From: Methanobrevibacter_A acididurans
GTDB lineage: Archaea > Methanobacteriota > Methanobacteria > Methanobacteriales > Methanobacteriaceae
NCBI RefSeq assembly: GCF_046197875.1
Contig: NZ_CP166991.1
Coordinates: forward strand, 1-64,000
DNA length: 64,000 bases
Reading direction: 5' to 3'
This document shows, piece by piece, positions 8,728-18,319 of the stretch. Position 1 is the first letter of the stretch; each line of letters opens with the position of its first letter. The notes beneath the pieces were generated by a model. That model worked only from the letters and a program-made list of their open reading frames with translations, made no database searches and was not told the origin of the DNA. The translations under genes and the position numbers were made by a program.

Positions 8728-9108
8728 ATGGAAATTGAAGGAATAGTAACAACAGGTTATGGAAAAGGTGCATACTTTTTAGGACAAGAATTTTATAAAT
8801 TAAAATTTCAAGAAAAATGTGGTTTTATACCTTTTCCAGGAACTTTAAATATAATCATACCTGAAGATAAATTAAAAGAGATTAATTCTATAAAAAATAA
8901 TTGTAATAATACTATTAAACCTGATGAGGGTTTTGGTGGTGTAAAATATATAAAATCTAGATTAAATAACACTGAAAATGGGGCTATAGTTTTTCCTGAT
9001 AAAACAACACATGAAGAAAACTATTTAGAATTTATTTCTAAAAATAATTTAAGAAAAAAATTAAAATTAAAAGATAATGATATTGTTAAATTATATATAA
9101 ATATTTAA
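8728..9108 (+). CDS. ribK: CTP-dependent riboflavin kinase (archaeal RibK)
   Basis: Phosphorylates riboflavin to FMN with CTP rather than ATP, an archaeal family formerly called DUF120. The 126-residue barrel is recognised from EGIVTTGYGKGAYFLG, the PFPGTLNI substrate loop and KTTHEEN towards the end. Start placed at ATG 8728, six bases after GAGG; an in-frame TTG at 8716 would swallow that site. It is divergent from ribB and its FMN riboswitch, so the FMN-making and precursor-making genes share one intergenic region. Its end overlaps the next minus-strand gene by 4 bp. Confidence 0.93.
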   Translation: MEIEGIVTTGYGKGAYFLGQEFYKLKFQEKCGFIPFPGTLNIIIPEDKLKEINSIKNNCNNTIKPDEGFGGVKYIKSRLNNTENGAIVFPDKTTHEENYLEFISKNNLRKKLKLKDNDIVKLYINI

Positions 9109-10625
9109 AAAAAACTTTTATTTTCTTCAAAAGTTAAATATTTATTAAATAATGGTTTATTTCCCATTTTAGCTATTTTTTGAATATTAATATGTTCTTC
9201 AATAACTTCTAATGCTAATTTACCAAATAAATCATATCTTATTTCTATTTCTGGAGTTCCTCCTCTTTTTTCTAATTTAACCTTAGGAATAGCTAATATA
9301 TTATTAATACCAGTTTCTTTCTCTACATAAGAAATTACTTCATTAAATATTTTCATATCATAAACTTTATTAAATAATATTCCTTTAACATCAATCCCTA
9401 TTTTATTAAGCATTTTGGTGTGTGAAATTAAGTTAACCGCAGCAGATTCTATCCCTTCTTTATTAACACCAGATATTAATAACATTGGAATGTTAGAAGA
9501 TGCACAAATTTCAGCTGCAGAATATGGAGTTTTTTTATTTAAAAATCCAGTAAATACGCTCATAACTCCTTCAATTAGGACAATATCGTATTGGGATTCT
9601 TTTAATTTGTTTAGTGTTTCTTTAATATCTACCCAACCTAAATGTCCTATTTTAATAGAAGCATACTCTTCCATCTTTCCTTTTGTTAAATATAATGAAG
9701 TTACAGTATCTCTCACATCTGGCCCTACTTTTAATATACCAACGTTCAATCCTCGATGTCTTAAAGCTCCTGCTAATCCTGTTGTTATAAATGTTTTCCC
9801 TGAATCAGACCCTATACTCCCAATACAAATACATAAAGGCATATTTCCTTTTATTTTTTTAAATTCACTGAATGGGTTATTAATATCGTTACTAGATAAT
9901 TGATTGATAGAGATACCTGATTCAATACCTATTTCTTTATTTATTTTAACTTTTAATTCCTTGTTTTTAAAGTAAATGTTTTCAATATCCTTCTCATTTG
10001 CTCCTATAAAATTTAAAAAATTTTTTACAACTTCAGGATTCTCATCTAATAAATTATGAAGCATAGTTCCAATCACATTACCATCATCATTCAATGATCC
10101 AGAAATTATTTTATTTTTCACATCCCCATAATTCATCCGTTTAATTGGTGAATAAAATAAGGTTTTTGCATTGCCTTTTACTAAACCATATGTATGGCAA
10201 TGAAAACCTGTAATATCTTCTTTAATATTGTTTGTAAGATAAGATTTTGATACAACTTCAGCTGTTACTCTATCATTACTAATTAAAGGTGAAAATTCAA
10301 CATCTAATAATTCTAATCCTTTTTTTATTATAGGGGCGGGTGAATTCCGACCAATATCAATTTGATTACCTAAAATTTGATATCCTGCACAAATTCCAAT
10401 AATAGGTTTTCCTTCTTTTGCCATTAATTTAATTTCTTTAAATATATTATCATTTAATGAATTTGATTCAATTAATGTTCCTCCAGGTATAATTAAAGCA
10501 TCTAATTCTTTATGTATAGGTAACCCATTTATTAAACCATTTGATTTTATTAAATTTGTAGGTAAATTACCAAAATCTTCAAATCCAGGTACAGTTCCTT
10601 TTAAATATGTTAATCCAATTTTCAA
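9105..10625 (-). CDS. cobyric acid synthase-like protein with swapped domains (GATase, then P-loop)
   Basis: Residues 1 to about 230 form a class I glutamine amidotransferase-like domain with the nucleophile motif GICAGYQILG and a late MLHNLLDEN histidine. Residues from about 260 on form a dethiobiotin-synthetase/CobQ-type P-loop domain (GSIGSDSGKTFITTGLAGAL, then VLIEGVM). In CobB and CobQ the order is the reverse. A glutamine-dependent, ATP-using amidation is the likely chemistry; the substrate is unknown, and CfbB is encoded separately near 26 kb. Start placed at TTG 10625 (MKIGLTYLKG), about 9 bp after AGGAT; TTG 10634 is too close to that site. No ATG start is available, so the N-terminus is approximate. 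Confidence 0.7.
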   Translation of the reverse strand: MKIGLTYLKGTVPGFEDFGNLPTNLIKSNGLINGLPIHKELDALIIPGGTLIESNSLNDNIFKEIKLMAKEGKPIIGICAGYQILGNQIDIGRNSPAPIIKKGLELLDVEFSPLISNDRVTAEVVSKSYLTNNIKEDITGFHCHTYGLVKGNAKTLFYSPIKRMNYGDVKNKIISGSLNDDGNVIGTMLHNLLDENPEVVKNFLNFIGANEKDIENIYFKNKELKVKINKEIGIESGISINQLSSNDINNPFSEFKKIKGNMPLCICIGSIGSDSGKTFITTGLAGALRHRGLNVGILKVGPDVRDTVTSLYLTKGKMEEYASIKIGHLGWVDIKETLNKLKESQYDIVLIEGVMSVFTGFLNKKTPYSAAEICASSNIPMLLISGVNKEGIESAAVNLISHTKMLNKIGIDVKGILFNKVYDMKIFNEVISYVEKETGINNILAIPKVKLEKRGGTPEIEIRYDLFGKLALEVIEEHINIQKIAKMGNKPLFNKYLTFEENKSFF

Positions 10626-10838
10626 CTTTATCAAATCCTAATAAGAATTAAAGAAATAATATTTTGTAATATATTATAAGTGTTTAAAATAGTTTATGTA
10701 AATAAAAATAGTTTTTTATTATATGGAATATTTGATTAAAAATGTGTTTTTAATAATAAAATTCATTTAATTTATAATCTAAGCATCCTTTTTTTTTGAT
10801 TATAAATTCAATTTTATCAAATTCTAATAAAAATTAAA
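10621..10838. repeat. pair of 32-bp direct repeats with a hairpin between
   Basis: The leader and start of the GATase/P-loop gene (10621-10652) recurs at 10807-10838 with 29 of 32 bases identical. Between the copies is a 9-bp inverted repeat, TTTATAATC at 10771-10779 with GATTATAAA at 10798-10806, whose loop has a run of T on the plus strand. It may be a small duplication of a translation leader downstream of gatA. Confidence 0.4.
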
Positions 10839-10859
10839 AAAAAGAGATATATTAAATAT

Positions 10860-12239
10860 TTAATTATTTTCTAAAGCAGCCATTACTTTAATAATTTTAC
10901 CATCATCTAATGGTTTGGCTTGTAATTGTAAACCTACAGGAATACCTTCAACTTCCCCAGCTTTAATACTTCCTGCAGGAATACCTGCTAAATTAGCTAT
11001 TACAGTTAAAGTATCATAAGCATACATTTCCATTGGTGTTAATTTTTCTCCAATCTTATGTGGTAATTTAGGAACAGTAGGACCAACTATTAAATCAACA
11101 TCTTCTAATATTTCGTTAATATTATTTCTAATAAGTGATCTTGATTGTAATGCTTTTTTATAATATTTTCCACTAAATTCTTTTTGTGATATGTAAGATC
11201 CCATTTTAATTCTTCTTAAAACTTCGTCTCCACATACTTCTTCTATCCTATGTCCATATTTTCTACCATCATATTTTCTAGTTGCAGAGAAAAATTCCAC
11301 ATAATTAATTAGGTAATATGTAGGTAAACATAAATCTATATAATTAAAGTTAATTTCTATAATTTTAGCACCTAATTCTTCTAATTTACCTATTGATTCA
11401 TCTATTATTTTATTAATTTCAGCATCTGTAATGTCACTAAATTGTTTACATTTAGCTATTTTCATACCTTCTAATGGTTTGTTTCCTTTTTGATTTGTAG
11501 CTATTTCAGTAAAATTTGGTGAATCCCACTTTAAAGTTGTACATTCAGAGGGGTCATATGAAATTATTGTATCTAATGCTAAAGCTATACCAGTTATATC
11601 GTTAGACATAGGACCTATTTGATCTAAACTCATAGCTAAATCTAATAATCCTTGTCTAGAAACAGCTCCATAAGTTGGTTTAAAACCAATGACTCCACAA
11701 TGTGATGCAGGATTTCTTATAGAACCTCCAGTGTCTGAACCAATTGATATATCACACATATTCGCTGAAACTGCTGCTGCACTTCCCCCACTTGATCCTC
11801 CTGGAATTCTACCTAGTGCTGCAGGGTTATTTGTTGTTCCATACATAGATGTTTCAGTTGAACTACCAGCAGCAAATTCGTCCATATTTGTTATTCCAAT
11901 AATTATCCCATCAGCTTCTTTAATTTTTTTAATAACAGTCGCATCATAGCTTCCTATATAATTATCCAGTGTTTTTGATGCTGCAGATATAATTTTGTCT
12001 TCAACATTAATATTTGCTTTTATACCGAATACTAAACCAGCTAAAGAACCTACTTTTTTACCATTATCTATTTTTTCATCTATTTCTTTAGCTTTATTTA
12101 AAGCATCTTCTTTGTTTATATATATGAAAGCGTTTATTTCATTATTTTTTTCATCTATAATTTTTAAATAATTTTCTAAGTTTTCTTGTGCAGTTAACTC
12201 TTGCTTTTTGATGGAATTTAATTTTTCAATAATATTCAT
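10860..12239 (-). CDS. gatA: Asp/Glu-tRNA amidotransferase subunit A
   Basis: Amidase subunit of GatCAB, which converts Asp-tRNA(Asn) (and in some organisms Glu-tRNA(Gln)) to the amide form by supplying ammonia from glutamine. The Ser-cisSer-Lys triad is visible: Lys in FGIKANINVED, the Gly/Ser-rich GGSSGGSAAAVSA and the nucleophile region GSDTGGSIRNPASHCG. 459 residues is full length. gatB and gatC are not adjacent, which is common in archaea. It lies upstream of the swapped-domain GATase gene on the same strand, with a 230-bp gap. Confidence 0.96.
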   Translation of the reverse strand: MNIIEKLNSIKKQELTAQENLENYLKIIDEKNNEINAFIYINKEDALNKAKEIDEKIDNGKKVGSLAGLVFGIKANINVEDKIISAASKTLDNYIGSYDATVIKKIKEADGIIIGITNMDEFAAGSSTETSMYGTTNNPAALGRIPGGSSGGSAAAVSANMCDISIGSDTGGSIRNPASHCGVIGFKPTYGAVSRQGLLDLAMSLDQIGPMSNDITGIALALDTIISYDPSECTTLKWDSPNFTEIATNQKGNKPLEGMKIAKCKQFSDITDAEINKIIDESIGKLEELGAKIIEINFNYIDLCLPTYYLINYVEFFSATRKYDGRKYGHRIEEVCGDEVLRRIKMGSYISQKEFSGKYYKKALQSRSLIRNNINEILEDVDLIVGPTVPKLPHKIGEKLTPMEMYAYDTLTVIANLAGIPAGSIKAGEVEGIPVGLQLQAKPLDDGKIIKVMAALENN

Positions 12240-12424
12240 TAAAACACCTAATTTAATAATTTTGATAATTAATGTTAAATTTTTATAATATTTTTTTTAT
12301 ACTTAATTAATAATAATTAGATTTGTTTTTTTTGTTTAAATAATTTAAGTAAAATATTTTATAATAAAAAGTTTTTTTAATATTTAAGATAATATATTAA
12401 ATATATTATTTTTATTGTGATTTT

Positions 12425-13219
12425 ATGAGTGATAAAGCAGTTGTTTTTGATAATTCTGGGACTTTACTTGAAAGGTATAGAGCAATTAAAAATTTGTCTA
12501 CTGGAGAAATCTTTACTAATGTTAATTCTCTTCAATTAATAGATAATATTGGTGACGCAGCTTTGGTAATTCTTCAATTTGATTCTTCATGTTTAACAAA
12601 AATGGATTCAAATATTAAAATTTATGATTTGATTAAAAAATATGATATTGAATTCGATGTTAGTTATTCAAATTATTATGTTAGTAAAGAAGATGTTTTG
12701 AGTATATTAAAAAATGATTCTTCTATAATACGGGATATATCTGATGCATTTGATGTTTTGAGAGGTAAAGTTAAGAATATGCATTTATGTAATGGCTCAG
12801 CTATTATATTGGATCTTAATAGTCAAAAAGTTGCTTATACTATTACTTCTGCAGGAAAACTATTTCCTAAAGTTCTTTTTACAGTAAATGAACTTAAAAA
12901 AAATGGGGTTAATGTTTATATAGCATCTGGTGACCGTTCTGGAGCTATTAAAAAGTTAGCAAACATAATTCAAATTGATGAGAGTAATGCTTTTCCTACA
13001 GCTGATTCTAAAAATAAATGTGAAATTGTGTCTAATTTACAAAATCAAGGTTTTAAAGTTATGATGGTGGGGGATGGACCAAATGATATTTTAGCTTTTA
13101 ATAAAGCTAATATTTCTGTTTTAACTTTAGAACAAAAAGAAGAAGTTTCTCCTAAAATGTTTGATCATGCCGATCATGTTATTCATAATATTTCTGAAGT
13201 TTTAAACATTGATTTTTAA
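12425..13219 (+). CDS. HAD-superfamily phosphatase, P-type-ATPase-like
   Basis: Soluble HAD hydrolase of 264 residues. The catalytic motif I is DNSGTLLER (residues 9-17), motif II/III features are YIASGDRSGA and the motif IV loop is MVGDGPNDILAF. DNSGT resembles the DKTGT of P-type ATPases, but no membrane segment is present. An insertion of about 120 residues between motif I and the second half forms the cap. Substrate unknown. It stands alone after a 185-bp AT-rich promoter region and overlaps the end of the next, convergent gene by 4 bp. Confidence 0.8.
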   Translation: MSDKAVVFDNSGTLLERYRAIKNLSTGEIFTNVNSLQLIDNIGDAALVILQFDSSCLTKMDSNIKIYDLIKKYDIEFDVSYSNYYVSKEDVLSILKNDSSIIRDISDAFDVLRGKVKNMHLCNGSAIILDLNSQKVAYTITSAGKLFPKVLFTVNELKKNGVNVYIASGDRSGAIKKLANIIQIDESNAFPTADSKNKCEIVSNLQNQGFKVMMVGDGPNDILAFNKANISVLTLEQKEEVSPKMFDHADHVIHNISEVLNIDF

Positions 13220-13965
13220 TTTATTATTTTTTCTAATACTTTTTTACTTTCTAAAACTTTTTGATAATTATTTAGTTCTAATATACCATTTTGTACTTGT
13301 TTTAATAGGTTTAAATCTAATGTGCCTTTTCCTAATATGGTATGTTGATCTTTAATCCCATTATTATCACTTAAGTGGCAGTATGCTCTGTTAGGTATTT
13401 CTAAAAATTCTGGGGTGTTTTCACATGTATTAGCATGTCCTAAATCTATTGTAACTGAGCAATTTGTTTCTTCTACTATTTTTGTTAATTCTTCAGGTTT
13501 TGTGCATAAAAATTTTGGTTTTCCTGGCATATTTTCAACCGATACTTTTGTTTCCATCCCTTCTGCATACTCTACACATTCTTTTATAGAGGCTGTTGTT
13601 AATTTTAAAGCCATTTTTCTAATTCTGTCTTCTATTCTTCCTATTTGCCCTGGATGAATTGTTATGGCTTTTGCTCCTATTTCGTTTGCCAAATCCAAAG
13701 TTCTTAATGTTTGTCTTATGGATTCTTTTCTTATTCCTCGATTGATACTAGCTAAGTTTAAATCTACTGTAGGTGCATGTAAGTAATAATCAAAATCATA
13801 TGATTTAAATGGTTCTAACATTTTTTTGTTTTTTAATAAGTATTCTGGACTATATAATCCTTCTGTTAATACTTCAACCATGTTAAATTTGTCTTTTTTA
13901 GCTATATTTAACATTTCATCTATAGGTTTCATAAATAGTGCTAAAGTTGAAAATCCTATATTCAT
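13216..13965 (-). CDS. sugar phosphate isomerase/epimerase-like TIM barrel
   Basis: 249-residue protein of the xylose-isomerase-like/AP endonuclease family 2 fold. Recognisable segments are YDFDYYLHAPTVDLNLAS, AKAITIHPGQIG, VSVENMPGKP, VTIDLGHANTC and YCHLSDNNGIKDQH, which place metal-binding His, Glu and Asp residues at the barrel mouth. Endonuclease IV carries a fuller set of zinc ligands, so a DNA repair role is less likely than a sugar-phosphate or related isomerase. AGGAGA sits upstream of the ATG. Function is not known for this archaeal branch. Confidence 0.75.
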   Translation of the reverse strand: MNIGFSTLALFMKPIDEMLNIAKKDKFNMVEVLTEGLYSPEYLLKNKKMLEPFKSYDFDYYLHAPTVDLNLASINRGIRKESIRQTLRTLDLANEIGAKAITIHPGQIGRIEDRIRKMALKLTTASIKECVEYAEGMETKVSVENMPGKPKFLCTKPEELTKIVEETNCSVTIDLGHANTCENTPEFLEIPNRAYCHLSDNNGIKDQHTILGKGTLDLNLLKQVQNGILELNNYQKVLESKKVLEKIIN

Positions 13966-14100
13966 TTTTTCATTTCTCCTGTATTAATTTAATAAAAATA
14001 TTTTATCTTCCCATACATTTATATATATTAAATTTATATATAAAACTTTAATATATCAAAAATTAACATATAACTTTTTATTTTTAAAATATAAATTATC

Positions 14101-14601
14101 ATGAAATTGGATGAAAAAATGGATGAGAAAAAATATAGTGATATAGATATTGAAGAAAACTTAAAAATAAAGAAAAACATTATTAAGCAGATTCATAATG
14201 GTTTTTATAGAATTATTATCTTATGGGAAGTTAATAAATCCCCTATTCATGGTTATGGTATCATGAAAAAAATTGACTTATTTTTTCAAAAACAAATTGA
14301 TGAAAATATTTTAAAAAAATCTAACCCTAGTAAAATATATCCAATTTTAAAAAAAATGGAACAAAGTGGAGTTATAAAAGGGTACTGGGATATTAATGAT
14401 AATCATAAGAAAGTTAAATTTTATGAAATAACTGATAAGGGAAAAATAATTTTAAATTCTGTTAAATATCGATTTCATGAGGTAGGTTCTAATCCTATTT
14501 GGTCAGAATTTATGCAAGACATGATTTTAAACCCGATAATTGATGAAGAATTAAGTAATTATCAATCTTTTTATTATAAAAATTGTGAGGTGAATAAATG
14601 A
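14101..14601 (+). CDS. PadR-family transcriptional regulator
   Basis: 166-residue winged-helix protein. The PadR domain starts near residue 35 (IIILWEVNKSPIHGYGIMKKI) and continues through SKIYPILKKMEQSGVIKGYW and YEITDKGK, followed by a short helical dimerisation tail. It overlaps the following ABC ATPase by 4 bp (ATGA), so it most likely controls that exporter operon. An in-frame ATG at 14119, preceded by GGAT, is an alternative start. The inducing signal is unknown; PadR proteins next to ABC-2 exporters usually sense a drug or envelope stress. Confidence 0.88.
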   Translation: MKLDEKMDEKKYSDIDIEENLKIKKNIIKQIHNGFYRIIILWEVNKSPIHGYGIMKKIDLFFQKQIDENILKKSNPSKIYPILKKMEQSGVIKGYWDINDNHKKVKFYEITDKGKIILNSVKYRFHEVGSNPIWSEFMQDMILNPIIDEELSNYQSFYYKNCEVNK

Positions 14602-15662
14602 AATATGCAATAGAAACTTTTGATTTAACAAAAAAATATAAAAATTTCACTGCTGTTAATTCAATTAATTTTAAAATACCTAAAGGAACTATTTTTGGAA
14701 TGTTGGGGCCTAATGGTGCAGGAAAGACTACTACAATTAAGATGTTAAATTGTTTAACTCAACCAACTTCTGGAACTGCATCTGTCGCGGAATTTGATGT
14801 AAAAGAAAATCCAAATGAAGTTCGAGAAAAAATTGGAATGGTTCCTCAAGCAGTTAGTTTATATAAGGATTTGACTGTTCGAGAAAATGCAGAGTTATGT
14901 TCTGATTATTATGGAATTCCAGATGAAGAAAAAAATGATAGAATATCTAATTTAATGGATTTAGTGGATATTTCATATGCAAAGGATAAATTGATTTCTC
15001 AATTGTCTGGGGGACAAAAACAAAAAGCTTCTTTAGTTGCTAGTTTAGTTCATCGTCCAGATATTTTATTTTTAGATGAACCAACTATTGGTTTAGATCC
15101 TACTACTAAAAGAGTCTTATGGAATCTTATTAGAGATTTAAATAATAGTGGACATACAATTATTTTATGTTCACATGATATGCACGAAGTAGATATGCTC
15201 TGTGACAATGTAGGTATTATAAACACAGGGAAACTAGTTGCTTATGATACTCCTCAAGGTTTAAAAGATTCTTTATTAAAAGATGAAAAAATGGAATATG
15301 AAAAAAATATTTCTCATACTTTAAATGAAGTACACAATGAAAATGGTGGTAATTTACCTATTAATCTTTCTCAAAATCAGGATAATATTTGTTTGAAAAA
15401 AATGTCCTTTATTATTGAAAATCAAAATGAAGAAATTATAAATTCAATTAAAGCTTTAAAACCTGTTAATGAAGTTAAATTAGGTGAAAATAATCGAATT
15501 AATTTAAAAATTAATAGTTTTGATGATGATGTTGTAAATGATGTTATTAAAACTATAATTTCTAAAAATGGAAAAATTAGTGCTGTCTCTACTGAAGAAC
15601 CATCATTAGAGGATGTTTTCATGAAAGTTACATCAGAGGTTGATAAAGATGCAAGAGCATAG
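14598..15662 (+). CDS. ABC transporter ATP-binding protein (DrrA/CcmA type)
   Basis: ATPase of an ABC-2 exporter, 354 residues. Walker A is GPNGAGKTTT, the signature is QLSGGQKQKASL, Walker B is ILFLDEPTIGLDP, and the H-loop follows in LCSHDM. After the ATPase domain there is a C-terminal extension of about 130 residues, with an Asn-rich linker and a DUF4162-like end that resembles DrrA-type exporters. The start overlaps the PadR stop codon and the permease follows after 27 bp, so all are one transcript. Confidence 0.93.
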   Translation: MKYAIETFDLTKKYKNFTAVNSINFKIPKGTIFGMLGPNGAGKTTTIKMLNCLTQPTSGTASVAEFDVKENPNEVREKIGMVPQAVSLYKDLTVRENAELCSDYYGIPDEEKNDRISNLMDLVDISYAKDKLISQLSGGQKQKASLVASLVHRPDILFLDEPTIGLDPTTKRVLWNLIRDLNNSGHTIILCSHDMHEVDMLCDNVGIINTGKLVAYDTPQGLKDSLLKDEKMEYEKNISHTLNEVHNENGGNLPINLSQNQDNICLKKMSFIIENQNEEIINSIKALKPVNEVKLGENNRINLKINSFDDDVVNDVIKTIISKNGKISAVSTEEPSLEDVFMKVTSEVDKDARA

Positions 15663-15689
15663 AAATATTTTACTTGATTTGGTGATGTT

Positions 15690-16874
15690 ATGCTAGAATT
15701 AAAAAAACTTAGTTGGATGGTTAAAAAAGAGTGGTTAAGTTTAAGAAGACATCCCGGTAGATTAGTTTCTATTATTGCATTTCCTATAATTATGATTTTA
15801 TTATTTGGATATGGGATGGGTGGAGATTTATCTAATTTACCTGTTGTTGTTGTTTCTCAAGACCATGGTGATTTAACTGATTTAACATTAGATACTATTA
15901 AGTCTGAGGATATTTATCATGTGGTAAATATTACTTCAGATACGAATGCTGCTAAGGAAATGGTGGATTCTGGGCAGGTTAAAGCTGCAATTATTTTACC
16001 TACTAATTATGATAGTTCAGATGGTCAACAAAAAACGGCTACATTGTACTTAGATTCTTCAGATCAAATGGGTTCTCAAACACTAGTTCCTGCTACTCAA
16101 AGTATTTTTAGTCAGCTTTCTATTAAACAGGCAACAGCACAACAAACTTCTACTATGGGTTCTAATGGCACTAATGTTGTAACTGAAGATGCTGATACTA
16201 GTGGTTCTTTGTCTGCAAGTTTGGACAGTGCTAAATCTACAATTAATCTTCAAATAAATAGAATTTATGGTAATGTTAAATATATGGATTTCTTAGTACC
16301 TGCAATTTTAGGAATGACTATTATGATGTCTTGTATGATGGGTATGGGTGCATCTATTGCTGGTGAACGAGAAACAGGTGAATTAGCTAGATTATTCATG
16401 ACACCAACTAGTGTGGCGACAGTTATTGGGGGAAAAATTTTAGGAAAGCTATCTGTTGAAATGTTTAGATCAGTAGTTTTACTGATTTCCGCGATTATAC
16501 TATTCAGTATTACAATTAAAGGAGGAATAATTCCTACATTAATATTATTATTCTTAGGTGCATTATGTTTTGTTGGTTTTGGTATTATGTTATCAGCAAG
16601 AACCTCTACTCAAGAAGATTATACTCAATTAGTAATGCCTTTTGCAATGCCAATGATGTTTGTATCTGGAGTTTTTTATCCTATCGAAACCATGCCTTGG
16701 ATTTTACAGAAATTGGCTTATGTATTTCCATTAACATATTTAAATGATGCTATGAGAGCTGTAATGATTAAAGGACAAACCCTAGGAGATGTTTGGTTAG
16801 ATATTGCTGTTTTATTAGGATTTACATTATTGTTCTTCTTAATTGGTGTTAAAAGATTTAATAGGGATGTTTAA
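15690..16874 (+). CDS. ABC-2 type transporter permease
   Basis: 394-residue membrane subunit. A first transmembrane helix near residues 25-45 is followed by an external domain of about 150 residues, then five or so helices from about residue 200 to the end, the usual ABC-2 (YhgE/DrrB-like) plan. The GERETGELARLFMTP segment is the intracellular coupling motif. GGTGAT precedes the ATG. Works with the ATPase just upstream; the exported substrate is unknown. The PQQ-propeller protein begins 13 bp downstream and may be an extracellular partner. Confidence 0.92.
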   Translation: MLELKKLSWMVKKEWLSLRRHPGRLVSIIAFPIIMILLFGYGMGGDLSNLPVVVVSQDHGDLTDLTLDTIKSEDIYHVVNITSDTNAAKEMVDSGQVKAAIILPTNYDSSDGQQKTATLYLDSSDQMGSQTLVPATQSIFSQLSIKQATAQQTSTMGSNGTNVVTEDADTSGSLSASLDSAKSTINLQINRIYGNVKYMDFLVPAILGMTIMMSCMMGMGASIAGERETGELARLFMTPTSVATVIGGKILGKLSVEMFRSVVLLISAIILFSITIKGGIIPTLILLFLGALCFVGFGIMLSARTSTQEDYTQLVMPFAMPMMFVSGVFYPIETMPWILQKLAYVFPLTYLNDAMRAVMIKGQTLGDVWLDIAVLLGFTLLFFLIGVKRFNRDV

Positions 16875-16886
16875 AAGTGATAAATT

Positions 16887-18209
16887 ATGTCAAAAAATAA
16901 ATCAATATTAATTTTATTAATGATTTCAATCATATGTATTAGTCCTATTTATGGAGCATCTTCCGATTGGACAATGTTTCAACAGGATGCGAGTCATGAA
17001 GGTTTTTTAGAAGAAGCTTCAGATTTTGTTACAAATTTATGGTCTTTTAATATGGGAAGTTCAATTTATTCTACTCCTGTAATTCATGGAGACAATATTT
17101 ATGTTGTATCAAATGATGGAATTTTAAAGTCTATAGATATGGAAGATGGAAGTCAAGATTGGTCATATAATCTAGGTACTAAAGTAACTGCTTCACCTGT
17201 CATTGCAAATAATACTTTATTTGTAGGAGGTCAAGATGGTTCAATGTATGCTTATGATATTCAAAATAAAAATTTAAAATGGCAATATGATACATCTAAA
17301 CCTATAGAATCTACAGCTTCAGTAAATAATGGTACAGTTTATTTTGGTTCTAATAATGGTCATGTTTATGGGCTTAATTCCGAAGATGGTTCTAATGTTT
17401 ATGATGTATCTGTTGGTGGGAAAATTATTTCTTCCCCTACTGTTGTTAATCAAACAATTTATGTTGGGTCAACTAATAATGAAATACTTGCTTTAGATAT
17501 TAATTCTAAAAATCAAACATGGTCTTACACTACTGGTGATGAAGTTAGATCTTCTCCAGCTGTTTCTAATGGTACAGTATTTATAGGTTCTTCTGATGGA
17601 ACATTATATGCATTAAATCAAACTGATGGTTCAGTTAATTGGAAATATGATTCAAGTGATAAAATTTTATCTTCTCCAACCGTAGATGAATATAATAATA
17701 ATGTTTATATTGGTTCTGATTCTGGTAATGTGTCTTGTTTAGATACTCGGGATGGAACATTTAAATGGGCTTATTCTACTGGAGATAAAGTACGATCTAC
17801 CCCTGCTTTATATGATGGTGGTTTAGTTATTGGATCAAATGATGGTAATGCATATATATTGAATAAATTTACAGGAGAATGTAATTTTAGTTTTAATCCA
17901 GGATATTTCTTTTTCAATAATCCAATATCAGCTTCACCTGTTATTTATGGTGATAGTTTATTTATAAGTGGTCATGATGGTTATTTATATTCTTTAAATA
18001 ATCAAAAAAATGAAGCTCCTGCATCTGTATTTTTATATTATGCTATTGTTATCATAATTGTCTTTATAGCGGTTATTTATTTACTTATTAGATTTTTAAA
18101 AAATATTAAAAATAAAAATAAGATAAAAAGTAAATCTCATACTCAGAAAGTTTCTGGTGATGAAGAAGAAAAAGAGATAATTGATAAGGAAAATCAGGAA
18201 AAATTATAA
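16887..18209 (+). CDS. cell-surface PQQ-repeat beta-propeller protein
   Basis: 440 residues. An N-terminal signal peptide ends near ISPIYGASS (about residue 26). At least seven repeats of about 38 residues follow, each with a VYxGSxDGxxYALD-like core and a W-x-Y strand, matching PQQ/BamB-type propellers. A C-terminal transmembrane helix (residues about 383-405) precedes a charged tail rich in Lys and Glu. The propeller should therefore face outwards with the tail inside the cell. It closes the PadR/ABC operon. Whether it binds a cofactor or acts as a scaffold is unknown. Confidence 0.85.
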   Translation: MSKNKSILILLMISIICISPIYGASSDWTMFQQDASHEGFLEEASDFVTNLWSFNMGSSIYSTPVIHGDNIYVVSNDGILKSIDMEDGSQDWSYNLGTKVTASPVIANNTLFVGGQDGSMYAYDIQNKNLKWQYDTSKPIESTASVNNGTVYFGSNNGHVYGLNSEDGSNVYDVSVGGKIISSPTVVNQTIYVGSTNNEILALDINSKNQTWSYTTGDEVRSSPAVSNGTVFIGSSDGTLYALNQTDGSVNWKYDSSDKILSSPTVDEYNNNVYIGSDSGNVSCLDTRDGTFKWAYSTGDKVRSTPALYDGGLVIGSNDGNAYILNKFTGECNFSFNPGYFFFNNPISASPVIYGDSLFISGHDGYLYSLNNQKNEAPASVFLYYAIVIIIVFIAVIYLLIRFLKNIKNKNKIKSKSHTQKVSGDEEEKEIIDKENQEKL

Positions 18210-18211
18210 AA

Positions 18212-18268
18212 ATTTAATATTTTTTAGCTAAAATATAATTTAATATTTTTTAGTATTTTAGCTAAAAT
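18212..18268. repeat. short direct repeat and palindrome between convergent genes
   Basis: ATTTAATATTTTTTAG occurs at 18212-18227 and again at 18238-18253, followed by the perfect 14-bp palindrome ATTTTAGCTAAAAT at 18255-18268 and T-rich sequence. The location after the propeller gene and before the end of leuA suggests a two-way terminator. Confidence 0.45.
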
Positions 18269-18319
18269 CTTTTTTAATTTTAGTTTAATTAATACTTTTT
18301 TTTAATATTTTAAATTAAT

